Below are positions 35,969 to 47,508 of a stretch of 64,000 nucleotides of DNA, in pieces; position 1 is the stretch's first letter; every line of letters begins with the position of its first letter. The stretch is taken from NCBI GenBank assembly GCA_025331435.1, contig JAIWNI010000003.1:310001-374000 (forward strand), in the 5' to 3' direction. The notes under the pieces were generated by a model. That model worked only from the letters and a program-made list of their open reading frames with translations, had not been told where the DNA came from and did no database searches. The translations under genes and the position numbers were made by a program. This DNA comes from Choanephora cucurbitarum. Its lineage: Eukaryota; Mucoromycota; Mucoromycetes; Mucorales; Choanephoraceae.

Positions 35969-37492
35969 TTATTTTCGCTGTGCATATCTGAAATTGCCAA
36001 GGTCAAGTCCTAACCTAGTACGTCTCTTGATCTCATTTACTGCTTTATCTTTCAGTGAAAGAGTATCCCTTGCTTCCAACTCATCATGAAACAGTTCCTT
36101 AATCATTACCCAGTTTGTAGCTTTAATCTTACCCAAGCCTTTTTCCAAACAGTCTGTTTCTTCTTTAGTCCAAGGTACTGCTATTTTTCTAACCTTTGGA
36201 ATACGTCTTTCAGGGGCATCTGGGCGAGGACGATAAGTTTTTGGGAGACTGTTGTCTATTGCAGGCTCTGGGTTGGCCGTTTGATGACGTGAGTGTGCTG
36301 ATGGTTCTGCGGTAGGTCTAGGGGGTTTGGGTAAATTACGGCGTGAAGAGGGTCTTGTAACTTCAGTAGACTCATCGGAATCAGAGAGAATGATGGATGC
36401 AGCAAAGTCCTCGGAAGCAAATCTAATTGGACTAAGATCCCGAGTTGGTCTTCTATTTGTTTCGTCTGGTAAATCGTCATTATCCGTTGGACTTTGCTCT
36501 TCTTCACCAAAATTTCCATCAACTTGCTCTTCGTATTGGTCTTCTACTTGGTCTTCATATTCGTTGGTAGACCTGTTAATAATTGTTTGTTCTTTAAATT
36601 TGCTGATGTCCTTGCTAGCAATCGCCTCATCTAACCGTTTAATTTCTGCCTAAAGTGATGCGGAAAGCTTGTGTAAATATTATATATAATACAAGAGGAT
36701 AATGACTCACAAGACGAATAGCAGCATATTTGTGAAGCTGTTGGATCATCTTCTCTCGGTAGAATTTTTCCTTTTCAAACAGATCATCAATTGACTCTTT
36801 CAAGAGCTAATGGACATGTACAAGCAATTCAAGTCAACTACCCTTCTCTCTATAACTCATCTTTCTTTCCAAAGAACTTACCTCTTCACGATATGCTAAA
36901 ATATGGTGCTTAGCATGTTCGTAATCGGGGTGATCCTGAGCAAGATGAAGCTTGCTTAAATCTTTAGGAATATGTTCGTTGACGAGTCTTTTAAAATCGA
37001 CTGTTTTTCCTTCTGCACTTAGAAGGTATGCTATTTCCAAAAGCTCCACTAAAAGTACTGTGCAATAAAGGTCTAATGATTCATCTTTGTATTCTTTTGC
37101 TAGAAACTCCACAGAGTGGAAAAATGTGTTGAGACAAGTGGTGATTTCTGAAAATTTGTTTAGCTGATAAATGAAGATTGCTAAGTTGATCTTTGTAAAA
37201 GCACACTCGATCTCCATGCATTCCAACTGATCCTTAACTTCGAATTCTTTGATTTGGTTGCTTGGATCAATGAACATTGTTTGTTCAAACAGATTTGTTG
37301 TCTTTGCTGCATATAGAAAAGATGTATTAACAACAGTGAGATTCAAAAGAAAAAAGCAGATAGTGTAGCTTTACCTCGAATTGCGACATATATACCATCC
37401 AATGTTCGATTCTCAACATGTTCGAGATATTTCTCAATCAGTTTTCTAGCTACAGAAGCGGTTTTTACTAGCAAAACTTTATTTGGGGCCAT
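35969..37492 (-). CDS. Telobox Myb protein, Tbf1/TRF-like telomere-repeat binding factor
   Basis: Exons 37375-37492, 36882-37306, 36711-36806 and 35969-36649 (minus) join in phase to give 439 aa. The N-terminal 200 residues are alpha-helical and could be a TRFH-type dimerisation domain. An acidic, disordered linker contains SIILSDSDES (about 296-305), a SUMO-interaction-like motif. The C-terminus is a single Myb repeat of telobox type: VPWTKEETDCLEKGLG (about 371-386) and LSLKDKAVNEIKRR, matching the LKDKxRN recognition helix of yeast Tbf1 and metazoan TRF1/2, then RLGLDLGNF. Such proteins bind TTAGGG-like repeats at telomeres and some promoters. The start at MAPNK is preferred because a TTGTTTAG acceptor lies just upstream, implying a leader intron. 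The TRFH assignment is inferred from position only. Confidence 0.82.
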
Positions 37493-37918
37493 AGAAATCA
37501 CTAAACAAGATAAAGAAAGTATTAGGTTTAACTCCAAATGCATTAAGGTACCCAAGTCACAACTTGTTTGTCGCGAGTCTGAATCTGGTATTAAATTGTC
37601 TCTTCCTGATTGGTCTCAAGGAAACCTTTGATCGTTACTAGAAACTTCCTTCTAGTTGAATTGTAGAACTTTCTAGATCTGACATGAACAGTACTCAGAA
37701 AACATGTAAGTACCTTCATATTTTAATTGAATAAGCTCAACCTTTATTCTGCCCAAAAGCCTTAGATATAACTAGCGTTCCATAAGCTAATATTTGTGCG
37801 ATTCGGCTGGTTATTCAACCACCGATCTCATGCTTATTTCATGTTCAGTAAACATTATCTGAGTATGAAATCATTGCATATCTACTCTCTCCTAACTATT
37901 CTGATATATAGACGCACT

Positions 37919-39565
37919 ATGTTGGCTAATCTGCCCATAGAGATACATAACGAGATCTTAAGCTATTTGCCTCCCCGTACATTTCCTCAATACCAGCTAG
38001 TGTGTAGACAATGGAGTGAACCAGCAAGACGAGCGTTTTATCGAAGGATATACCCTTACGGCATAGAGCGGTTTAGTCGGCTTATTGATCTTTTTAGAGC
38101 TAAACCCTCGATCGGCTTGATGGTCAAGCAACTTGAGACAAACTTTCCAGGCTGGATAATAGAACCCAAGATTGTTGGATTTGACAAAAACTACTGTGAG
38201 CTAGCAAGACTTACACCCAACATGGAACATATTATCCACCTGCCACCTGCTATAATACTTGATGTTATCAAAGAAGGTTATTGGACCCAACTGCACAAAT
38301 TAAATCTTTTATGGAAGCAAACAGAGACAGATGAGTACTATGAGCTAGTCTTGCTTCTATGTAAGCAGCTATCCAGCGTATATCTTAATGCGAGCTATCT
38401 GTCAAACTCGGTGAAGCAAGATTCTGATCTCACTTACCTTTCGTGGATGACACAATCGGCTCGTTTTGATAAAGCAACAAAGCTGATATGTTCTGATCTA
38501 ACTGGGTAATCTATTGAAGTGCTTGACGCTATCGTGCATCTATTTCCTTCTGTTAAAGAAGTGACGCTCAGATCTGCTTCATTCGAAGGAAATGCATCAC
38601 AATTATCTCCTTTTGAGCCAAGTCAATATGTTAAGAAGCTTGCACTTTGTTTTGACAGGCTTACAAGAAACCACATTGAGTACATTTTCGACAAGTTTCC
38701 TAGAGCAGATCGAGTTTTCCTTGTTTGTCGCCAAACGCATAACCCTTTCATCTTTGATTACTTGATTAGCCGTTTACAGGGTATGGACTGCATTGATTTG
38801 TCGTTTGGAGATGACAACTTTATTTTAAAAAATGTTTGTGATTTCATCGAGATGCCGTTCAAGAAGATAAAGAATTTTGATTCTCGCACCAAGCTAGCAA
38901 TTCGATGCACCAGGCGCGCCTCTGGCTCTGTCTTTACTTCGCTAATTATACACCCAGGATCTAACGAAGACATAGACTTTACCTCAGAGGAAGGCAAAAC
39001 GCTTTTAAAGGAGGTGAATGAACTGTTTTTATATGATCGTGTATTGAGAGATTTCGATATGCTTAACTGGTGTAGCCAATTGACAAGATTGAAGATTAGA
39101 AAAGGCAAGGTAGAAAACGACATAGGAGAGCTTGGCGATTCTTTTCACTGCGCTTCCATCACTGATTTGGAATTGCACGACGGCATTTGCTCTACAGAAA
39201 GCTTACATACTATTGCGCAAGGATTACCTAATCTAAAAAACATCGTTATCTATAACCAAGTTCTCTACCCCCAACAGGGTGAAGCAGATGCGAACAAACT
39301 GGTAATCGATTTGTCTTCTACATCTATCGCATCTCTCAAAATCAGTCATCGCTATTCCTCTCCACGAGAAAATGCATATATTAAGTTAACAACGGAGGAC
39401 AGAACAGCATGCTACAGAGTATATGATCATTTGTTTTACAAGATAGCATTAGAAGAATACATGCAAGTTGGTCAGAATAGACTACGGATCGACCTTACTT
39501 GCAGAAGCATAAAGACCTTGAGTTTAGACTTTCATCCAAAGTTTGCTCATTATACATTTGAATAA
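37919..39565 (+). pseudogene. F-box/LRR-like gene interrupted by one in-frame stop
   Basis: The frame starting at 37919 opens with an F-box (LPIEIHNEILSYLPPRTFPQYQLVCRQW, given here as two parts: LPIEIHNEILSYLPP and QYQLVCRQW). It runs to TAA at 38507-38509 and then continues in the same frame without any further stop to 39565. Together the halves span 549 codons, the usual size of mucoromycete F-box proteins with irregular leucine-rich repeats. Sequence after the stop (EVLDAIVHLFPSVKEVTL) reads as the natural continuation. F-box proteins act as SCF ubiquitin-ligase receptors. No intron can remove the stop: the nearest GT-AG pair would be 14 nt. The choices are a recent pseudogene, a sequencing error or stop-codon read-through. 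Confidence 0.75.
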
Positions 39566-41258
39566 AAACAAGGCGTTTGCTGATTCCGATTCGGTTTCTA
39601 TCACCTACCATAAGGTTTGGAACCTTGTTGCCATTGCTAATAGTGACTAAAAAGCAGGGATTTGTATTTCTGGCTTGATCACATGCTATTTCACCAGAAA
39701 AGCAAAAGTAAATGGACACAAACTTATTTCTATTCATATCTTGAGAATCATTAGGGTGACTATTTATGACGCGTTCGCAACAGCAGTTGAACATGATGCA
39801 TTTTGTTCATCAATGTATCTTTTGCTTCTTAAAATAAATTATTAACTATTTTTATTCAGGATACAAATGAAATACAAAGACTTATAAGGTAAACCAAAGA
39901 AACAGTCATAGTTCTGGTAAAGACTGGTATTTGTGAACAGCTTTTCACTTTATCCAGCACTCTTTTCCTGGAAAAGAAAGGAGCAGAGATATGACAGGCG
40001 AATTGACTGCGATAGCCTATTTATTGCATCACAACTCTTCCAGAATCTGTTTGTTTGGACATACTCTTCTATTTATGCAAATGTCCGGAATGAATACCCA
40101 AGAAAAGTAAGCCTGGCGTTTTACTTTGTTCAAATCTTTAATTGCTTCACGCTTTTAATCAAAATGGACAATGGTTGAATTAAGCGGCCTACCCCTTTCA
40201 CCTACTGAACATTTAAGAATTTCTCTTTTTGTCAAGTAGCATATAAGGTAGGACAAAGCAAATGACACTATTATGGTCTTAAAAGAATAACAATGATGAC
40301 TGACTAAATTCGAAGTAACTATCGATCATTGACTTGAAGACATGACACACAGGTTGAGCTTCTTTTTCTTTATTACTGTGACATGTTGGTATTCAAGAAG
40401 ATAGAGCTAACTCTTGGTAACCTGAAAACCTCAGTCCTTGCTCGGTGTTTGTAAATGGCTTTTTATGATTTTCTAAGGGTCTGGTATTTCACCTTCATAG
40501 CTCCTCAAGTCATGCTTGTTTTTAGAAGCATGCTTAAGGTTGTGCATGAAATACTATAGAAAAAAATGAAGTAAGATTTAAAGAAAAATAGAGAAAAGAA
40601 AGGTGACACATCAAAAGTGACAAGAATCGTTATCATAAAGTATAAAAAACTGACATTTCATAGCTTCTTTATTACTATTATGTAACAAAAAAAAGCATTA
40701 GACTTTTTACACTTTTTATAATCACACACATGAATGATATTGACTTGAATCATCAGATTGTCATAAATGCAAGATTCTATCGGGTTTTTCTTTCAATTTT
40801 GGAATCACTAGAAAAGTTTTCCTTATCAAAAGCATCATTTTCAGAAATCTGAATTTAAATCATATTGACAATCGAAAGAACGCATAGCTTGATTAACAGA
40901 CAGATGTATAAATAGTAAATGCTACTAAAGATTAAAAAAATTTTTTTTTATCAATTTGACTGGTTGAATCATTGGATATTCAGGGAAAACTAAAGCTATT
41001 TGTATGAAACTTGACTTCTCTTACTCTCTCTTTCTCAACTATATATTTAAAGCCCTTCTTTAGTCCACCCCTTAGAAAAGATAAAAATAAAATTTTAAAA
41101 CAGATCCCGGTAGTACAAAACTTGAGGGGTTCCGTCATTGTTCCCTTGAACATCAGAGCGGTTATAAACCAAATCCGGAACCCTTTTTTTTGGTATTTCA
41201 GTCTTCTTCTTTCGATTATCTTGTTCTCTTTTTTTTTTCTTGTTCATTTTAAATCACA
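39566..41258. other. Intergenic, 1.7 kb
   Basis: No supported gene, RNA or mobile element. The last 200 bp before 41259 are rich in T and C tracts as seen ahead of other starts here. ORFs at 39933 and 41011 are short and unconvincing. Confidence 0.5.
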
Positions 41259-42735
41259 ATGCCTTTTGATTCACTGCCGAAATCGTTTGGTCGAGCATTT
41301 AAATTCGTTGTACTAGTTTATGCTGCAGTATGTGCTGTCTATATAGCTATACAGTTTTTTGGCTTTACCGATAGCCAACATGCCCGATCCAGAAGAAGTC
41401 TGGTAGCGTCCGATCAGGACAGATTGTTTGTTGCACCTCTAAGCCAAGAAGAATTAGAGGAGGATGAGTTGCAAGATTCAAGCCATATCGTCTACTTCGA
41501 TCAAGTGTATCGTTCAGTTAGCAGCTACGAAGACAATATGCAGGCTGGAAACAATGCCATTATGCAGTCCAAAATTTATGCTAGTTCAATGGGACCATCC
41601 AATGTTATGCCTTATTATTTGAGAGCAGATCAAGAGTTTGATGAGCAAGATATATCTATCTCTACCATCGTTACTGTTGACCGATTCCCTGTACTTAGTC
41701 GTCTTGCTTCAAGATACAAAGGTATGTACAGAATAATATTGTTACACAAACAGAAAAAAGAATTCAACATTTTTCTTGAAAAATCATGTTAGGTCCAATT
41801 TCAGCAGCCATTCATATAACAGATGATGAAAGCAAAGAACATACGGTTGAACAGCTTCATCAAACTATCCAAAACAACCCAGACATGAAGCGCTACGTTG
41901 ATATCCATTTGATCGTAGACAAATTTGATCGACAATTTAATATGTGGCGAAACGCAGCCAAGCTTTACGCCCGCACAGATTACATCATGATGTTAGACAT
42001 TGATTTTTATCTTTGTACGGACTTTCGAAAAAAGATACTTGAAAATCCCAATCTGCTACAAATGCTACAACAAGGTCACACAGCTTTGGTGGTACCAGCT
42101 TTTGAATACCTGGCTCAATCAGATGGTTTCGATAGTACACATTTTCCAAAGGATAAGGAAGCGTTACTCAAGGAAGTTTTCGATGATGCAAAGCTGGACA
42201 TGTTCCACAGAGATTGGCAAGGAGGTCACGCCTCTACTAACTATCCTAAATGGTACCTTGCGGATAAGCCTTATCGAGTAGAAGACTACAATTTCTCTTA
42301 TGAGCCTTATGTTATCTACAAGCGATCTAATTCTCCCTGGTGTGATGAGCGTTTTATTGGATATGGTGCAAACAAGGCTGCATGCTTGTACGAAGTCTAT
42401 TTGTCAGGCATTGATTACTATGTCTTGCCTGATGATTTTATCATTCATCAATCGCACGAATACCCAGAGACAACGCGCAAAAGAGAGGTTAGTTTTTTTT
42501 ATTTTATTTCTGTTGTAGTGACAAACAATGTTTTTTTTGTCTAAACTCTTTTTTGTTGCAACAGCGCTTGTTCAATCGCAAAGTCTACACAAATTTTAGA
42601 GAAGAGCTTTGTCTTCGATATGCACGTCAATTTATTGCTACAGGAGAATGGAACACATCCATCTCAAACAACTTGCGTTCAGAATGTCAGAAAATTCGAG
42701 GTTTTGCGAACATAATCGCTACTATTAATCAGTAG
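41259..42735 (+). CDS. Type II membrane glycosyltransferase, GT49 (LARGE/B4GAT1)-like
   Basis: Exons 41259-41721, 41793-42487 and 42565-42735 join in phase to give 442 aa. A short cytosolic N-terminus and a signal anchor (about 13-34, FKFVVLVYAAVCAVYIAIQF) predict a Golgi type II protein. The lumenal domain has the GT49 order: STIVTVDRFPVLSRLASRYKGPISAAIH, a conserved block before MWRNAAKLYARTDY, the metal-binding MLDIDFYL (DxD, Asp223 and Asp225), and the late block RFIGYGANKAACLYEVYLSG with VLPDDFIIHQSH. Related animal enzymes add GlcA or Xyl-GlcA in matriglycan. The fungal acceptor is unknown but is probably a cell-wall or secreted glycan. Confidence 0.85.
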
Positions 42736-44122
42736 AAATCTTTTTCTATAACTTCCTACTTTATGTTAATATCTAGTTGTACATTTTAGCTTTAGCATAA
42801 ACACATTTTATGCATTTTACATAGACATATTTCATACACATTTAATTTATATTACATTATGCATGCGCATTCACAAATATAGAAATATCAATACTCTTGT
42901 CATTATTATTTGTTTCTTTTTAATGCAGGCTTATTTACTTACATTAACATGTGGTATGATGTTTTTTTTTGGATTTGGGTTGTCTTGTCTCACAGTTACT
43001 TATAACTATAAAAAGCAAGACTATGTTATCATAACTGCGCTGAAGGGAATGTTTGAAAGACAAATAGTTGTTTGTTACTTCAATCTACTTCATGAATGAA
43101 GACATAGCGAATGCTCTTGTTAACACTAGTATCGCAATACTCACACTAGACGATTGCATTTACTCTCTGTTTCAAACTATTGTCAGTACAACTGCTGCTT
43201 TATCTAAAAGTGTCGACGCTCTGAGATTTATATTCTTATATTAGGCACATTCATAGGTCAAACGCCCCTAAATTCAGTAACTTCTGTAGCAATGTTGGCA
43301 ATTCTTGTTTTACACATGCTTACAATTTGGCAGGTGATGCATTTATAGATATGAACAAATTTGAACTACTCAAACCCTGAATTGGGTCAGTGATCATATA
43401 GAAGAACTTTTGATGACAAATCTCAAGTTTTCACTTGTTGAATTTGACAAATGAAAACTGTTGAGAACATGAGTTATTTTAGCACAGAGACCTGACAATT
43501 GTATCTTCATACCTTATAAAAGCAATATTGTACACAGGAAAAAAACATTGATAGACAGACCTCTTTTTTTTTTTTAGCTCGATTCATACGAACGTCTTTT
43601 CTTAAATCATATACTGCACGCATTCGCTTTCATATCGTACAATTGCTTTCATGAATAGTAATTCATCTTATCTCAACATAAAGCTCTATTTGCCTTACTG
43701 AAAGTCCATCGATATATATATGAGTCTGGCATGTCTCCAGCACTCTGTAGCACATTAAGGTGGCAGATCGCTTTTTGGAACTATGTAAAAGCTTTAGTAG
43801 TGTCTAAGAAGCCAACTTGTAATCAGACAATCATTAGATCAAGACGAAGCTCTGCTGTTTTTTTACATCATTTGATTGGCATGAAATCAAGTACCACAAC
43901 AATCAAACGTAGTTTTGTTTCACTTTTGTTAACTCTGAATCAGCTCAATTCTTCTGGACCAAACTATATAAGAAATTGCAAATCTAGTTTGTAAGCATAT
44001 CATTGTAGTTGGGAATTTTAACGGTCTTAGAGTGAAGCTTTTTACGGTACAAACTGTCTTACTGCTATCACTTCTGACAATCAAAAACCTCTCTGTGTTT
44101 CTACACAAGTTAAGGCTATCAA
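42736..44122. other. Intergenic, 1.4 kb
   Basis: No supported gene. An ORF at 43092-43245 (54 codons, helix-prone) followed by a separate frame encoding a hydrophobic segment near 43257-43335 could be a small eroded membrane-protein gene, but splicing does not connect them. The ORF at 43731-43994 shows no motif. Confidence 0.4.
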
Positions 44123-44320
44123 ATGAGTCAAGCTTTTTCAGAAAAGATTGTCATCACTCATAATCGTCTCGATGCTTCCTTTTGTGTATACACAATGCTG
44201 AAGATGACTGGGTAAACAGTTTTCATCTCGATTACTAACTCTCTCTTGCTCTTAGAGAACAAGGACATGTTGCGGTTGAATGGGCTGGTGTGACTTCAGA
44301 AGAACAGACCGCAGCAGGTT
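44123..44320 (+). pseudogene. Gene fragment, possibly MYG1-like
   Basis: A start at about 44123 encodes MSQAFSEKIVITHNRLDA and then SFCVYTMLKMTG. A GTAAAC...TCTTAG intron adds EQGHVAVEWAGVTSEEQTAA, after which no continuation is found. The THN motif and the xVYxMLKMT helix resemble the start of MYG1 (a DHH-like 3'-5' exoribonuclease), but the metal-binding His/Asp pair is not preserved. It is probably a truncated remnant. The family call is weak. Confidence 0.25.
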
Positions 44321-45592
44321 GCCTATACCTCTAAGATAGTTCTCATATTAATGGTTTGAAAAAGCTGTCAGATAACATCCAGTCTCAAAGAAGTAAATAC
44401 ATTTCTTCGAGAAAAAAATCCAAATTATATATACCAAATAGTGTAGTGAGAACAAAAGAACACTACTAAAAAATAAGCAATCCTAAGTCAAGATTGAGTT
44501 ATAGTACAGCTATAATAACCATATGTTTAATGTGTTGAATAGACACAATTGATGTAGTCAGAATAAAAACAAACAGGGTAGAAGTCTTTCAAAAGGTCTA
44601 TTCGACTAAATTATTATAAGCCTTTCAACGTTTGTCAAGCTCAGCAACCAATTCATTTGAGTCAAGTGATTCAGTACATGCAAATATTGTTAGCTTGCAA
44701 AGCCTTTTCTCTTTTATTCGTTCCACCTTCACCCTCTCCTTTATTTCAAGACATCTCCAAAAAAGGAAAAATATAATGAATACTAATTAATATTCGAACT
44801 ATTAAAAGCAAGGAGTGCAATTTATTCAAACATTATAACCAAAAGACATACGATTGAACATTTCTTTGATCACCTCGTCTAAGCTGTACACCAAAGTTCC
44901 ATAAGTTATGGCTGTATTTTGCTCTTTCTTTTTTGTTATAAGCTGAGCTGCATCTAGTTTGCATCAATTTAAGCCGGTTGGTGTTCGAGTTTTGTAGATG
45001 ATTCATGCGAGTACATATTCCACTTGATTTGTTATCAAACAAATGAGACTGAGTATATGTTTCCTTCAACTGAGCTATTAGATTACTTCACACTTATCAC
45101 TTGTTCTGCTTTTTGTAATTAGTCTAACACAGTTCAGCTCGCTTTCCTTAATGATTATGTTAGTTATTCCTCATTTGTTAATTCAAAAGTTTCTTTCCAA
45201 TGATTTTTCTTGTCTGTGTCATGAAGGAGGTTACTGCCTATCAATTTAACTAATCTGTGCGCTACTTGTTTTCCAAGTTACGCATGAAAAGCTCATTTAC
45301 TCAGCTGCTAAATTGTATAATAGCAACCACTTTAAGTCTCTATCAGTTGCTCATGCTAGTTTTATAAGCAAGGATTGAATATCCGATTCCTTTCATCTAA
45401 GTAGCTTTTTGAACAAGGAAAGGGAAAGGAAGGGGGGTATTGCTACAGAAATGGAAATATTCTAATTCAGATGAATTAAAGCTTCAAGCCCAATAACTGA
45501 AATTGGTATGTTGGTGCAACCTAATACTCAAGTTGAAATATGTTAACCCTTTTTCTCTTTTCCTTCTTTTTTCTTCCTTCTTTCCTTGAGCC
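44321..45592. other. Intergenic, 1.3 kb
   Basis: Nothing supported beyond the likely promoter of the epsin gene. The C/T-rich run at 45548-45590 just precedes its start codon. The ORF at 44833-45069 (minus) has no motif. Confidence 0.5.
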
Positions 45593-47292
45593 ATGAACAA
45601 TTTTGCAAATTTCAATTTTCAAATTCCCGAGTTATGGGAAGTCAGAGTAAGTTATACTGTAAAAGATAGTATTCAGGCTTACTCATCTGATGTCTTGATT
45701 ATTAGGATGCGTTTAACAAAGTGTAAATGGTGTTTTATATATGCACCACAAAAAAACTGACAGCTATATACCTTTGTTTAGTAAAAACGTTGTTCTCAAT
45801 TACACAGAAATGGAAGCCAAGGTACATGAGGCTACTAACAATGAAGCCTGGGGTGCTTCAAGTACGTTGATGCAGGAGATTGCTCAAGCCACGTTTCACT
45901 AGTAAGTTTTATTTTCTTCACTACATCTCAAACATATATTTACTTTCTTTGGGTAGTGAATATTTCAATGAAATTATGCCTACTATCTATAAACGATTCA
46001 CAGAAAAGGAAGCTAGACAATGGAGACAGATTTATAAAGTAAGTTGACAAGATAAACATTTTAAGCAAAACAAAGGAGAGACTGATTATCTTTCAAACAA
46101 AAAAAAAGGCGCTTGTTCTTTTGGAATACCTTGTCAAGAATGGTTCGGAGCGAGTTGTTGATGATGCCCGGTCTCATATCTCCATGATTAAGATGATGAA
46201 GAACTTTCACTATGTTGATGAGAAAGGAAAAGATCAAGGCATCAATGGTAAGCTTATTTCAGAATCAATACCTCATATACTTAGATGATTGCACTAGTGC
46301 GTAATCGCGCAAAGGAATTAGCCGAACTATTGAACGATGTAGAGGCTATTAAGGTAGAGCGTAAGAAAGCAAAGAAGAATCGCAACAAGTATACAGGTGT
46401 TGGTTCTGATGGAGGAATGTCCTATGCTGGTGCAGGCATTGGAGGTTCGCGTTATGAAGGTTTTGGCAGCGATACAGGAGGTTATTCTACTGGTGGCATG
46501 AATAGTTATGGTAGTGGTGGTTATGGTAATGATTCATACGACGATGCAAGACCTGGTCGTTATGATGAAGGAACCACAAACAGTAGTCCTACTTTATCTG
46601 AAGAAGAGACAACTCGTTCTAGTGCGAAGAAGGAAGCGGAGCCTAAGAAAGCAAAGACAGCTAAAGAATTGAAACTCTTTGACTTTGATGAACCTGCTGT
46701 TGAACAAAAGACTCAAATCAAGTCAAACGATGATGATTGGGGCGATTTTGCTGGTGGAGAGGAAAATGAAGATGACTTTGATGATTTCCAAAGTGCTCCT
46801 GCACCTACCACTTCCTCTATTCAAAAAACAAGTACAACCAATACCTCTAATAAGTCCAATGATATTTTTGATCTCTTGGGTGAAGAAAACATAATGACAT
46901 CTTCACAACCATCACCTAGTGTTCAATCTTTGTCTTTCAGTACACTCAGCATTTCGAGCAACCCTACTCAATCCTCTGCTGTCAATCAAACACAGAGCAC
47001 ATCAAACATCAGTGTCAATCAAACACAGAGCACAGCAAGTAACAATGCCAACCATAATGCTGCTTTAGGTGGTATGTGGTCGCAGGCATCTAATCTTGTT
47101 AGTTTGGACTTGTTAGGTTCATCGCAATCCAGTCAACAACAAAAGCCTACTAATTCTCGAGGACCTTCTATGAATTCCTTAAAGAGCTCGAATGTCAATA
47201 CTGATTGGAACAATTGGGCTTCTGCTAATACTGTTACACCACAGAAAAAGCCCACTCAACCTTCTGCTAATTTCGATGATCTGTTATTCTAA
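45593..47292 (+). CDS. ENTH-domain clathrin adaptor, Ent3/epsinR type
   Basis: Six exons (45593-45646, 45706-45722, 45782-45901, 45957-46038, 46109-46247, 46298-47292) give 468 aa. The ENTH domain (about 10-150) is clear: LWEVRDAFNKVKNVV, EMEAKVHEATNNEAWG, LMQEIAQATF, LVLLEYLVKNGSERVVDDAR and YVDEKGKDQGINVRNRAKEL. The pattern matches Ent3/epsinR (TGN-endosome) better than endocytic epsins, which carry UIM motifs not seen here. A Gly/Tyr-rich stretch follows, then acidic motifs WGDFAGGEE and DDFDDFQSAP, typical gamma-ear/GGA binding signals, and a C-terminal FDDLLF resembling a clathrin box. Exon 2 is 17 nt long. Confidence 0.92.
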
Positions 47293-47508
47293 AAAAGAAA
47301 TAAACTATTGTTAGACATATGGATTGTCATTTTAGCGGAGTAAGTCTTTAAGGTGTGACACATTGACAAGTATCGGAAGTTTTTGCCCCTTCCCAAAGAA
47401 AATCGGCGTTGATTAAATTGAAAATGAAGAAAAAAAAGAGAGAATCGATGCGCATTTCTTTCATCTATATATTTTCTTAAATCCCTCCACCTTCCCACAC
47501 ACACACAA

